From: Pontibacter sp. SGAir0037
Lineage (GTDB): Bacteria > Bacteroidota > Bacteroidia > Cytophagales > Hymenobacteraceae
Length of the DNA: 64,000 nt
Assembly (NCBI RefSeq): GCF_005491705.1
Contig: NZ_CP028092.1
Coordinates: forward strand, 3,534,001-3,598,000
Reading direction: 5' to 3'
This document shows positions 10,262 to 18,492 of the stretch, one piece after another. Numbering within the stretch: the stretch's first letter is position 1; every line of letters begins with the position of its first letter. Below the pieces are notes generated by a model. It did not search any database. It worked only from the letters and a program-made list of their open reading frames with translations, and had not been told where the DNA came from. A program made the position numbers and the translations under genes.

Positions 10262-12823
10262 TTATAGCTGTGGCAGTTGGTTATACATGTTTATCAGGCG
10301 TTTATCTTTTTCATTTTCTTTTATTTCTTTTAGCAACTCCTGTACCTCCGGCTTCTCACTCATGACAGTTAACGCCTGGAAGGCCGACATTCTAACATAA
10401 TAGAGGTTATGATTCTTTGCCAGATCTGCTAAAGCAGCTATTGCGTCCGGGGTATTTGTCTGACTATTTGATGCCAGGTAAGCTGCAAACCCCTGCAGTA
10501 AATAATATAACCCGCTTCCTTTGGCATTTTTGAGCTTCTGCATAAACCAATCATATTTTTCCGGTCCTCCGTTTACTGCATAAAAACTTGATAGCGCGAT
10601 TACAATTTCTTCATTGTTTTCTTTTTCAAAAGGAGCTAACCGCGCGTTTACATCTGGCGCACCTGTACCCGCATAGGCTAATATTCCTGCAGCTGCTACC
10701 TGGTAAGAACTATCACGCAGTGCTTTCATGTACATATCTGTATAGGCATCACCGCCCCAATTTGCCATTAACAACAAAGCACCTGCCCGTACTTCTCCTT
10801 TTTTATCGTTTACAGCCATCTGCTGTATCTGATCTTTGAAGGCCGATGCCTCTTCTGCACTTAAGCTGCTAACAGCATCTAATGCAGCACTTCTTACATA
10901 CCAGAACTTATCTTTTAGGGCTTCCTGAAACAGAGGCATAACAGCTGGGGATGTAACCTTCTCCTGGAGCTTCGATAGCGCTTCGAGTTTAGGTATTAAT
11001 TGATTTGTTAACCTGAACTGAGAAGCAAGCTCTTCATCTGATTTTGTATGATTGACCACCCCTAAAAGCTGCTGATCACCATCAAACAGCACTAATTGGG
11101 GCTGGCTGGCTACCGGCAAGGTAAATACCTGGTTTGCCTGCGTTATTTCAATTGGATAATCTGTGCGTTTGTTTCCTGCCCATACTGATATTTTTAATGG
11201 AAGCCTGTAAACGGGCTGATAAAGCGTATCCTGTTGCTGCACTACACGAACCTGAAGCTGGCCGCTCTGGTAGCTATGTTCCACTTGCAACTCCGGATGC
11301 CCCGGCTTCATAAACCATTGATCAAAGAACCACATCAGATCCTCACCTGTTACATCTTCGAAGGCAATGCGCAGTTCCGCTATTTCCACCTCCGTAAACT
11401 TGTTGCGCGTGAGGTATAGTTTAAGAGCCGCAAAAAAAGCATCGTCTCCAACATACTTCCGCAACATATGTAATACTCTTCCTCCTTTTGCATACGAATG
11501 GCTGTCGAACATGTCCTCTCGGTCGGCATAATGGTAACGTATAAGTGGCTCCCGCTTTGTTTCTGCCTCCGTCAGGTACTGGCTAAGCTCGTCTAGCTGT
11601 TGATATGCGGCCTGGTCGGCACCATATTTATGTTCTGCCCACAGGTATTCAGAGTAGTTTGCAAAAGATTCGTTCAGAGGCAGATTTGCCCATGATTCTG
11701 TTGTAACATAATCACCAAACCACTGGTGAAATAACTCATGCGCAATTATATAGTCCCAGTTTTTATCCAAGAGTTCGCGCTCATTCAGTTGCAGGTCTTC
11801 CATAAAAGTAGAAGCACTGGTGTTTTCCATAGCTCCGGATACAAAATCCCGCACTACAACCTGTGAATATTTTGCCCACGGATAATCCACACCAAGTTTC
11901 TTTGAAAAGAACTCCATCATTTCCGGTGTGTGTCCAAAAATCTTTTTGGCCGTGTTTTTATACGCCGGCTCTACATAGTAATTCACTTCCAGATTGCGCC
12001 ACTTGTCTTTTACTACGGCATACTCTCCTATGGCCATCATAGCCAGGTAAGGCGCATGCGGAAGTTCCTGCTTCCAGTAATCTGTTTTGGTGCCATCTGC
12101 ATTATTGCGGGAGTATACAAACGTACCGTTCGACAGTGTCGTAAACTTAGGATCTACTGTAATGTAAATCTCCTGTGTCATACGCTCATTTGGAGAATCA
12201 ATGGTCGGAAACCAGGCAGAGTTAGCCTCTGTTTCACCCTGCGTCCAAATCTGACGCGGCTTGCCTGGATCTTCTCCCAGCGGATTAATAAAGTACAGGC
12301 CTTTATCTTCGGTTATTGCATCACTGCCTCCTGTGCTTACCAGCTCGTTAGGCTTGGCTGTGTAATTGATTTCAATGGTATATTTTTCGTCACGAGTATA
12401 CTTTTTACCTAAATCAATGCTCAGCTTCAACCCGTTATAAGTATATTTCAGAGGAGTGGCATCATACCCTTTCATTAAACCTACGCTATGGATATCAAAT
12501 CCTTTGGCATCTAACACCAAGGTGTTTTGCGGGTAAAAGTATGGTTTTAGTGTAAGCTCTGCTATACCTTTCAGGTATTGCTTTTCCCAGTCGAAGCTTA
12601 CACGGAGCTTGGTGTGCAACAAATCATGTTTCCGGGTGCGGGAAGGGTTAAAGCTATGTTTTTTAGGCGCCCATACAGGAACCGTCTCTGTAGCCTGCGA
12701 TACTGTATCTGTTACTACTACGGCACGTTGCTCCGGCCCAGAAACACTCTTATTGGATGCACAGCCGCCTGTAAAAGCCAAGGTTGCTGCCAAACCAACT
12801 ATACTTAAAAACCTATTATTCAT
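10262..12823 (-). CDS. M1-family metallo-aminopeptidase lipoprotein with C-terminal HEAT-like repeats
   Basis: Zinc aminopeptidase predicted to trim N-terminal residues of peptides at the cell surface or in the periplasm. It has 853 residues. The signal sequence ends in a lipobox (FTGGC near residue 22), so it is probably a lipoprotein. The N-terminal M1 beta domain is followed by the exopeptidase motif SGAMENTSAS (near 330) and the zinc site HELFHQWFGD (HExxH near 361) with a downstream Glu in NLPLNESFANY. The C-terminal third is helical and HEAT-like. It is divergent from the biotinyl-domain gene with only 84 bp between starts. The substrate is not predictable. Confidence 0.93.
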   Translation of the reverse strand: MNNRFLSIVGLAATLAFTGGCASNKSVSGPEQRAVVVTDTVSQATETVPVWAPKKHSFNPSRTRKHDLLHTKLRVSFDWEKQYLKGIAELTLKPYFYPQNTLVLDAKGFDIHSVGLMKGYDATPLKYTYNGLKLSIDLGKKYTRDEKYTIEINYTAKPNELVSTGGSDAITEDKGLYFINPLGEDPGKPRQIWTQGETEANSAWFPTIDSPNERMTQEIYITVDPKFTTLSNGTFVYSRNNADGTKTDYWKQELPHAPYLAMMAIGEYAVVKDKWRNLEVNYYVEPAYKNTAKKIFGHTPEMMEFFSKKLGVDYPWAKYSQVVVRDFVSGAMENTSASTFMEDLQLNERELLDKNWDYIIAHELFHQWFGDYVTTESWANLPLNESFANYSEYLWAEHKYGADQAAYQQLDELSQYLTEAETKREPLIRYHYADREDMFDSHSYAKGGRVLHMLRKYVGDDAFFAALKLYLTRNKFTEVEIAELRIAFEDVTGEDLMWFFDQWFMKPGHPELQVEHSYQSGQLQVRVVQQQDTLYQPVYRLPLKISVWAGNKRTDYPIEITQANQVFTLPVASQPQLVLFDGDQQLLGVVNHTKSDEELASQFRLTNQLIPKLEALSKLQEKVTSPAVMPLFQEALKDKFWYVRSAALDAVSSLSAEEASAFKDQIQQMAVNDKKGEVRAGALLLMANWGGDAYTDMYMKALRDSSYQVAAAGILAYAGTGAPDVNARLAPFEKENNEEIVIALSSFYAVNGGPEKYDWFMQKLKNAKGSGLYYLLQGFAAYLASNSQTNTPDAIAALADLAKNHNLYYVRMSAFQALTVMSEKPEVQELLKEIKENEKDKRLINMYNQLPQL

Positions 12824-12907
12824 AAGTGGATTTATAATTTTGAGGTCAATTTCTTAAAATACTCTGACAAATCAATTATCTTTAAGCTCTAAAACCAGAT
12901 AAACGCG

Positions 12908-13405
12908 ATGCTCCAGATAAAAACTGCTAACGGCAAAACCAGGCAGGTTGATATTCAGAAAGACACTATTCTTCTTGACGGAAATCCTTTTAACTGGGAT
13001 TTATCTCCTATCGGTCCCAAAACTTTCCATATTATCAAGGACGACAAGTCCTATACGGCAGAGCTCGTGCAGGCAGATTATCAAACCAAAAGTTTTACCT
13101 TTAAAATTAACGGCGCATTACAAACCGTAATGGTAAAAGATCGTTTTGACCTACTGCTGGACCAGTTAGGAATGAGCGATGCCAACACGCAAAAGGTAAA
13201 CGATGTGAAGGCTCCTATGCCTGGTTTGATTCTGGATATTAAGGTGCAGCCAGGGCAGGAAGTAAAAAAAGGCGATCCCATTATGATTCTGGAAGCAATG
13301 AAAATGGAGAATATCCTGAAAGCTCCTGGAGATGGCGTAGTGAAGGAAGTGAAGGTGGCTGTAAAACAGAACGTAGAAAAGAACCAGGTGTTAATCCTGT
13401 TCTAA
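12908..13405 (+). CDS. Biotin/lipoyl attachment domain protein (biotin carboxyl carrier type)
   Basis: Carries a covalently bound biotin that shuttles CO2 in a biotin-dependent carboxylase. It has 165 residues: an N-terminal domain of about 95 residues of the kind found before the carrier domain in acyl-CoA carboxylase alpha chains, then a biotinyl domain (KAPMPGLILDIKV to the C-terminus) with the biotinylation motif EAMKMEN; the target lysine is K132. It is short for a full carboxylase, so the catalytic subunits must be encoded elsewhere. It is more likely part of a propionyl/acetyl-CoA carboxylase than AccB itself, because the EAMKMEN motif is central to an all-beta domain without a long AccB-style linker. 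The exact enzyme is uncertain. Confidence 0.88.
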   Translation: MLQIKTANGKTRQVDIQKDTILLDGNPFNWDLSPIGPKTFHIIKDDKSYTAELVQADYQTKSFTFKINGALQTVMVKDRFDLLLDQLGMSDANTQKVNDVKAPMPGLILDIKVQPGQEVKKGDPIMILEAMKMENILKAPGDGVVKEVKVAVKQNVEKNQVLILF

Positions 13406-13427
13406 ATAAATTATTGTTGCCTGCGGG

Positions 13428-13455
13428 TTGCATTTACTGCCTGCCCGTATATTTG
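13428..13455 (+). promoter_or_regulatory. Promoter of pyrH (Bacteroidota -33/-7 type)
   Basis: The -7 box TATATTTG (13448-13455) matches the Bacteroidota consensus TAnnTTTG exactly, and a TTG at 13428-13430 gives a 17-nt spacer, matching the -33 element. Transcription would start near 13462, about 25 nt before the GTG start of pyrH. Confidence 0.7.
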
Positions 13456-13486
13456 CAAACTTAACCTATAACATATACATACGATC

Positions 13487-14215
13487 GTGAAGTATAAAAG
13501 AATATTGCTGAAGTTAAGCGGCGAGGCGCTGATGGGTGAGCAGCAGTACGGCATAGACTCTAACAGGCTGATGCAGTACGCGCAGGAGATTAAAGAAGTA
13601 TCCGCACTGGGTGTTGAAGTAGCTGTAGTAATTGGCGGCGGTAACATCTTTAGAGGCGTGCAGGCTGAAAAAGTTGGCCTGGACCGTGTACAGGGCGACT
13701 ATATGGGTATGTTAGCTACTGTTATAAACAGCATGGCGCTTCAGAGTGCTTTAGAGAAAACAGGTGTATTTACCCGTTTATTGTCAGGCATTAATATTCA
13801 GCAAGTTTGTGAGCCATATATCAGACGCCGTGCTGTAAGGCACCTGGAGAAAGGGCGTGTTGTAATTTTTGGTGCCGGAACCGGAAACCCTTACTTTACA
13901 ACCGATTCGGCTGCCAGCTTAAGGGCTATCGAAATCGAAGCTGATGTGGTATTAAAAGGCACCAGAGTAGATGGTATTTACTCAGCTGACCCAGAAAAGA
14001 ACCCAGACGCAATCTTCTACCAAAACATTTCCTTCAAGGATGTATTTGAAAAAGGCCTGAATGTAATGGACATGACAGCCTTTACACTTTGCAAGGAAAA
14101 CAACCTTCCTATTATTGTGTTTGATATGAACACTTCTGGCAACTTAAAACGCCTGATACAAGGAGAGCAAGTTGGTACTCTTGTATCTATGGATGAGATT
14201 GCCCAGTCGCTGTAA
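13487..14215 (+). CDS. pyrH: UMP kinase
   Basis: Phosphorylates UMP to UDP with ATP in pyrimidine nucleotide synthesis; the bacterial form is a hexamer of the amino-acid kinase fold. It has 242 residues, with KLSGEALMG near the N-terminus, [26 protein letters not shown] and [21 protein letters not shown]. The start codon is GTG at 13487; [14 protein letters not shown] is the normal family start, so the GTG is well supported. frr follows after 121 bp on the same strand, a common pyrH-frr pairing. Confidence 0.98.
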   Translation: MKYKRILLKLSGEALMGEQQYGIDSNRLMQYAQEIKEVSALGVEVAVVIGGGNIFRGVQAEKVGLDRVQGDYMGMLATVINSMALQSALEKTGVFTRLLSGINIQQVCEPYIRRRAVRHLEKGRVVIFGAGTGNPYFTTDSAASLRAIEIEADVVLKGTRVDGIYSADPEKNPDAIFYQNISFKDVFEKGLNVMDMTAFTLCKENNLPIIVFDMNTSGNLKRLIQGEQVGTLVSMDEIAQSL

Positions 14216-14336
14216 CAGGTAGCTGCACTATTATCTTTGAATAACCTGTGCCTAAAACTGTTCAGGTAAAAATTAGTATTATTGTAGACACACTATATCT
14301 ATAGTATCATCAGAATCTTATTAAGCTAAAATTGAT

Positions 14337-14900
14337 ATGACGGAAGAAATTCAGTTTTACCTCAGCGAAGCAGAGGAGTCTATGCAAAAAGCAGTGCAAC
14401 ATACAAATGCAGAGCTTCTTAAAATCCGCGCAGGAAAAGCGTCACCAGCCATGGTAGATAGCCTTCGGGTAGACTATTATGGTTCTCCTACTCCAATTGC
14501 ACAGGTAGCAAACGTAACTGCTCCGGATGCCCGCACTCTTTTGATCAAGCCTTGGGAAAAAAATATGCTGGCCGAAATCGGCAAAGCTATTAAAAACAGC
14601 GATCTTAATCTGAACCCACAGCACGAGGCTGATGCCATACGCTTAAATATACCTGCCCTGACCGAAGACCGCCGCCGTGAGCTGGTAAAGCAGGTAAAAG
14701 GCGAAACTGAAGCAGGTAAGGTAAGTATCCGCAACATCCGCAAAGATGTGAATGATGCACTCAGAAAACTTCAGAAAGAAGGAACATCGGAAGACGCTGT
14801 ACGCGATGCAGAAGCCAAAGTGCAGAAATTAACAGATGCTTACATTGTAAAGATTGATGAGCTGCTTAGCAAGAAAGAGGCAGAGATCATGACAATATAA
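14337..14900 (+). CDS. frr: Ribosome recycling factor
   Basis: With EF-G, splits the post-termination ribosome. It has 187 residues, with LLKIRAGKASPAMVDSLRVDYYG, the hinge segment TPIAQVANVTAPDARTLLI and the C-terminal helix with VRDAEAKVQKLTDAYIVKIDELLSKKE. It follows pyrH, and a strong terminator lies 40 bp beyond the stop. Length is standard. Confidence 0.98.
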   Translation: MTEEIQFYLSEAEESMQKAVQHTNAELLKIRAGKASPAMVDSLRVDYYGSPTPIAQVANVTAPDARTLLIKPWEKNMLAEIGKAIKNSDLNLNPQHEADAIRLNIPALTEDRRRELVKQVKGETEAGKVSIRNIRKDVNDALRKLQKEGTSEDAVRDAEAKVQKLTDAYIVKIDELLSKKEAEIMTI

Positions 14901-14939
14901 TTTGCTATAGTACATCCACCAGGCGTACTTGTAAGTGAT

Positions 14940-14985
14940 AACAACAGAAAGGGCTGCCATATTATTGGCAGCCCTTTCTGTTGTT
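14940..14985. terminator. Bidirectional terminator between frr and the S74-type gene
   Basis: Perfect 20-bp inverted repeat (14940-14959 with 14966-14985) enclosing 6 nt, with A-rich and T-rich arms on the two sides. It serves convergent genes; its right arm overlaps the stop codon of the S74-type gene. Confidence 0.85.
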
Positions 14986-15406
14986 ATTCTGCCTGTAAGG
15001 CCTCGAGTTTCCGCTTTAATTCATCAATTTGCTGCTGTTGCTCCTGTATGGCTCCTACCAGTATCGGCACCAGGCTTTCCAGATCAGTATATTTTACCGT
15101 AGCTCGTTTTAAATTGTTCTTCCCAACGAAGTAAGACCGTGTTTCTGTACTTACTAAATCAGGCAGGATCTCCTGTACATTTTCAGTCAGGAAACCATAG
15201 GTCTGCCCCTTTGGTAACTTTAATTTGGCGTACTCGTCAGTTTTGTACTCAAACTTCAGTGGCTCCAGTTGCTGTATATAAGCTAATGAGTTTTCGAGTG
15301 GCGTTATATTTTTCTTCATTTCATACTCCTGCACGTACTGCCCGAAACCTAAATGGCTTACACAAAAAAAGACAATTACTGTTGTTAAAATTTTTAATCT
15401 GCTCAT
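14984..15406 (-). CDS. Small secreted protein with S74-type (tail-fibre chaperone) domain
   Basis: 140 residues. A signal peptide (MSRLKILTTVIVFFCVSHLGFGQ) is followed by a shortened intramolecular-chaperone (peptidase S74/endosialidase-type) domain: ITPLENSLAYIQQLEPLKFEYK, YGFLTENVQEILPDLV, YTDLESLVPILVGAIQEQQQ. A C-terminal coiled coil follows (QQQQIDELKRKLEALQAE). In phage and bacterial adhesins this domain caps a trimeric fibre and cleaves itself off. Here there is no fibre stalk, so it is a free-standing version as often found in Bacteroidota. Function is unknown; trimerisation or chaperoning of a surface protein is an inference. Confidence 0.75.
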   Translation of the reverse strand: MSRLKILTTVIVFFCVSHLGFGQYVQEYEMKKNITPLENSLAYIQQLEPLKFEYKTDEYAKLKLPKGQTYGFLTENVQEILPDLVSTETRSYFVGKNNLKRATVKYTDLESLVPILVGAIQEQQQQIDELKRKLEALQAE

Positions 15407-15839
15407 TGGTCTAAATTTAGATTTTATACCCTATAATGGCGTGCTTCACAATCATTTACATCCGCCAATATATAAAATACGAAAAAAATCAATTCTGATA
15501 ACCCTTACCTCCAATAGTTTACAATTTTAATTGATTAATCAAGATTCATCAAAGGAGGGTGCAAATCATTATAATATATAATTTTAGCTATCCCCCACCT
15601 TGCTGCTTACACCACTTTACTCTAAAGAAGTAGTTTCTACAGGCTTCCCCCTTTTTAAACCACAAGGTACACCACACGTAAGTTTTCCGTTTCCAGATAT
15701 TTTTTTACACTACCAGCACGTTAGCATACAGAAAGTGATCTGGACATCCTTAATCTTTTACATATGCTTTATTTCCATGTGAAGCCACACTGGCCTTGAT
15801 TCATATCAACTGAGATTAAAAATTTGTACTGTATCTTTA
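15407..15839. other. Intergenic region upstream of the S74-type gene, no gene recognised
   Basis: About 430 bp, AT-rich. The palindrome TTGATTAATCAA lies at 15531-15542, 125 bp upstream of the S74-type gene start; it resembles a CRP/FNR-family half-site pair but the spacing is not the classic one. One 60-codon reading frame (15600-15782) looks like chance: no ribosome site and no family resemblance. Confidence 0.4.
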
Positions 15840-15891
15840 ACAAAGTGAAAAAGGCTGGCCTGTAGTTACAGGTCAGCCTTTTTCACTTTGT
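15840..15891 (-). terminator. Terminator of the sigma-antisigma-gmk-nadD operon
   Basis: 25-bp inverted repeat with a single mismatch (ACAAAGTGAAAAAGGCTG and its complement as outer arms), a 2-nt centre, and T/A-rich arms. It begins 18 bp after the nadD stop. Confidence 0.85.
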
Positions 15892-15908
15892 CAGCTTAAG
15901 CCGTACTT

Positions 15909-16481
15909 TCAGATGTATAGTTTATGGGTTTTGATATAAGATGCCACCTCATCCGGCACCATGTACTTGATAGACTTTTCCTCTTTGATACAGCTTCTGA
16001 TAAACGTTGCCGAAATATCTAAAACAGGAGCTTTTATAAACTTGATGTTCGGCATCTCTGGCAGTTCAGTTGTTATCGATCCTGAACGAGGATACACATA
16101 TACCTGATGGTACTCCAGTATGCGCTCGTAATTCTTCCACTTTGGAAACAATGGCAGGTTATCTTCCCCCATAATCAGCACAAAGCTGTAGCTCGGATAC
16201 TTTTCCTGCAGGTAAGTAAGCGTATCTATTGTATAACTTGGCTTCGGCATGCTGAACTCAATATTCGATACGCCCAGGTTAGGGTTATCGGCAATGGCAA
16301 GCGTAACCATCTGCAGCCGGTCGAACTCATGCAACAGTGTATTGCTGGGCTTAAACGGGTTTTGGGGTGATACCACCAGCCACACAGTATCTAGCTCAGT
16401 GTTAGTAGCCATAAAATTAGCTACTATCAGATGCCCGATATGAATAGGATTAAAAGAGCCAAACAGCAGCCCTACCTTCAT
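15909..16481 (-). CDS. nadD: Nicotinate-nucleotide adenylyltransferase
   Basis: Transfers AMP from ATP to nicotinate mononucleotide in NAD synthesis. It has 190 residues, with the nucleotidyltransferase motif [15 protein letters not shown] (GxFxPxHxGH) at residues 8-17 and [12 protein letters not shown] near the C-terminus (ISxTxIR motif). Its start overlaps the gmk stop by 4 bp (ATGA), indicating translational coupling. It is the last gene of the sigma factor operon. Confidence 0.96.
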   Translation of the reverse strand: MKVGLLFGSFNPIHIGHLIVANFMATNTELDTVWLVVSPQNPFKPSNTLLHEFDRLQMVTLAIADNPNLGVSNIEFSMPKPSYTIDTLTYLQEKYPSYSFVLIMGEDNLPLFPKWKNYERILEYHQVYVYPRSGSITTELPEMPNIKFIKAPVLDISATFIRSCIKEEKSIKYMVPDEVASYIKTHKLYI

Positions 16482-17068
16482 ACGTTAGCAGGTTGCTTGG
16501 TTCCGATAAAATCGTTTACCAGCTTTTCGGCTTCAGCAAAGGCTTTTTCAAGATTGTCGTTCACGATAACCTTGTCAAACTGGTCTTCGAAGCTCAGCTC
16601 AAATTTAGCTTTAAACACCCTGCTCGAAATGCTGGACGCGGAATCGGTATTGCGGGCTGTGAGGCGGCTGGCAAGTTCTTCTATAGAGGGCGGTTTCACA
16701 AACACCGCTAAAGCCTGATTTTTGTAAAAGTTCTTTATACTTAATCCTCCTTTAACATCCACATCCAGGATCACATGCTTTCCGCTGTCCCAGATGCGTT
16801 GTATTTCTGACTTAAGCGTTCCGTAGAACGCTCCTTCGTAAACTTCTTCCCACTCTACAAACTCATCGTTTGATATTTTCTTTTTAAACTCCTCTGGCGT
16901 AATAAAATAATAATCTTTGCCATTTTCTTCGGTTCGCCCACGCTTGTCGCGCGTGCAGGCCGATATTGAGAAATTTAACTGCGGGTTAATCGATAACAGG
17001 TGCTTTACAATGGTAGTTTTACCGGCTCCGGATGGAGCTGAAAAAATGATAATCTTGCCTTGTTGCAT
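16478..17068 (-). CDS. gmk: Guanylate kinase
   Basis: Phosphorylates GMP to GDP. It has 196 residues: P-loop [10 protein letters not shown] at residues 10-19, the GMP-binding region [20 protein letters not shown], and the [14 protein letters not shown] segment. It starts 9 bp after the anti-sigma stop and overlaps nadD by 4 bp. The gmk-nadD pair is common in Bacteroidota; the link to a sigma/anti-sigma pair is notable. Confidence 0.96.
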   Translation of the reverse strand: MQQGKIIIFSAPSGAGKTTIVKHLLSINPQLNFSISACTRDKRGRTEENGKDYYFITPEEFKKKISNDEFVEWEEVYEGAFYGTLKSEIQRIWDSGKHVILDVDVKGGLSIKNFYKNQALAVFVKPPSIEELASRLTARNTDSASSISSRVFKAKFELSFEDQFDKVIVNDNLEKAFAEAEKLVNDFIGTKQPANV

Positions 17069-17077
17069 TAGGGGTGT

Positions 17078-17359
17078 TTATACGGTTTGCTGGATTTTGG
17101 CTTTTATTGAAAGAACCAGCGCTTCTGGAACTAATACACGTTTTAGGTGCCCACTTACGAGGCTTTTTAGCAGTTGCTGCTTCTGATGGCTTTCGAAACA
17201 AGACACACAATTATCGATGTGACTGTTAAAAAAAAGCTGCTCATCGGCAGTGGCTTCACCATCAATAACGGTGTTTAGTAATTCAATGACCTTATCACAA
17301 TCAGTCTCCTGACAGTCATCAGTCGTTTTTTGGTAGGCTTCCGTAAATTTCGATTCCAT
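17078..17359 (-). CDS. Putative zinc-type anti-sigma factor
   Basis: 93 residues, soluble, no transmembrane segment. It contains HIDNCVSC, an HxxxCxxC zinc-binding motif of the ZAS anti-sigma fold, preceded by a helical segment with a Cys (CDKVIELLNTVIDGEATADEQ). It lies 22 bp after the ECF sigma gene, the usual cognate position. Because it is cytoplasmic and cysteine-rich it could sense redox or zinc rather than envelope signals, as RsrA-like factors do; this is inference. Family assignment rests on motif and context. Confidence 0.8.
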   Translation of the reverse strand: MESKFTEAYQKTTDDCQETDCDKVIELLNTVIDGEATADEQLFFNSHIDNCVSCFESHQKQQLLKSLVSGHLKRVLVPEALVLSIKAKIQQTV

Positions 17360-17381
17360 CTTAACTCAAAACTAAAGTTCT

Positions 17382-17975
17382 TTAACTATTATATCCCATG
17401 GTTTTAGCATATTTTTCCAACTTCTCCTTTAAAGAATTTCTCGCACGATGGAGTCTGGAGCGAACCGTACCAATCGGAATGTCCAGTATTTTGGCCATCT
17501 CTTCATACGTAAAGCCTTCCAGATCACATAGAATGATAACAGTTCTGAAGTCAACGGGCAAAGCATTAAGAGCACTTGCCACTTCATCCCCGATCAGGTC
17601 TTGTACACTCTCCGTACGCATGTCGGTTGTTGTGGCTACGCCAGCTTCACCTTCAACATCATCGGAGTTGTAATACCCCTCAACTTCGCTATAGTCTACC
17701 TTAGCGGGCTGCTTACTCTTCTTGCGAAATTCGTTAATGAACGAGTTCTTCAGGATTCGGAACAGCCATGCTTTTGCATTAGTTCCTTGTTCGAAATAAT
17801 CGAAGAAGCGGTAAGCTTTCAGGTAAGTTTCCTGAACCAGGTCATTTGCGTCGTCTTCATCTAAGGTGAGCCTATAGGCAAAATTGTACAGAGGATCCAG
17901 AACCGGCAATAGTTCTGCCTCGAACCTGGCGTCCTTTTCCTCCTTACTCATCTGTTTACCTGATTGTTCGCTCAT
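17382..17975 (-). CDS. ECF-family RNA polymerase sigma factor
   Basis: 197 residues. Sigma region 2 spans roughly residues 25-95 (YNFAYRLTLDEDDANDLVQETYLKAYRFF, then AKAWLFRILKNSFINEFRKKS). An acidic linker follows (EVEGYYNSDDVEGEAG), then region 4 at 140-190 (LPVDFRTVIILCDLEGFTYEEMAKILDIP and GTVRSRLHRARNSL). It heads an operon with a ZAS-type anti-sigma factor, gmk and nadD. A candidate promoter box lies at 18027-18034. This group resembles the RpoE/SigH-type ECF factors of Bacteroidota. Confidence 0.95.
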   Translation of the reverse strand: MSEQSGKQMSKEEKDARFEAELLPVLDPLYNFAYRLTLDEDDANDLVQETYLKAYRFFDYFEQGTNAKAWLFRILKNSFINEFRKKSKQPAKVDYSEVEGYYNSDDVEGEAGVATTTDMRTESVQDLIGDEVASALNALPVDFRTVIILCDLEGFTYEEMAKILDIPIGTVRSRLHRARNSLKEKLEKYAKTMGYNS

Positions 17976-18026
17976 CTAATTTGGTTTTGAACTTTTGATA
18001 AAGCCTTTCAGTAGCGCATTAATACG

Positions 18027-18034
18027 CAAATATA
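18027..18034 (-). promoter_or_regulatory. Candidate -7 box of the sigma-factor operon promoter
   Basis: Minus-strand TATATTTG, a full match to TAnnTTTG, about 52 bp before the sigma gene start. The -33 element is weak, as would be expected if an ECF factor or activator contributes. Confidence 0.45.
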
Positions 18035-18311
18035 GAAATTTTAATTACATACCGCGCTTCCTCCATAAGGGTTTCAAGCAACGACAAGTCTTAATCATCT
18101 TCCAGCTTAAATATGGCTTCCTGCGCTATATCTGTACAATCAGCACGCAATCTGAAATTAAAATTTGTACGGCAGGTGCAGAATTGGCGCAAAAAGATAT
18201 GCAGAAGTGCTTAATCAGATATTTTAACGCAATTGCCTGTAAAAAAGATTTTAGCTATGGCTTTCACCTGCGTCCTGAACAGTAAAATATCGCTCCAGTA
18301 GTGGTTTTAAG

Positions 18312-18344
18312 CATGTTCAGCAGCTTTAAAAGCTGCTGAACATG
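18312..18344. repeat. Strong orphan inverted repeat
   Basis: Near-perfect 16-bp arms (CATGTTCAGCAGCTTT and complement) with essentially no loop. No U run lies directly after either arm. It is not beside the end of a recognised gene, so it is either the terminator of an unrecognised transcript from the 18050-18300 region or a large operator. Confidence 0.6.
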
Positions 18345-18492
18345 AAACCTAAGCCAAACCATTTATTTATTCATTTTATAACAACAAAATTTCTTAAAAT
18401 AAGTATATGTATATCATAATACTCTCCGCAAAACAAGCTATGTAAAACAATAATCACTTTTAACGTATGTAAGCAAGTTTACTATCTTATTA

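Larger units (their letters stand above)
17976..18492. other. Intergenic region between divergent sigma-factor and sensor-kinase genes
   Basis: 517 bp. It contains the sigma-operon promoter candidate (18027-18034), an unassigned open frame at 17995-18285 that I do not accept as a gene, and a very strong inverted repeat at 18312-18344. No RNA family was recognised. The last 90 bp must hold the promoter of the kinase gene; no clear consensus box was found there. Confidence 0.5.

Noticed and set aside
15600..15782. 60-codon open frame upstream of the nadD terminator
   Set aside because: No ribosome site, no promoter box, and composition like intergenic DNA.
17995..18285. 96-codon open frame in the sigma-kinase spacer
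   Set aside because: Begins 20 bp from the divergent sigma gene and covers its promoter box; no recognisable protein features, though a strong dyad follows it.
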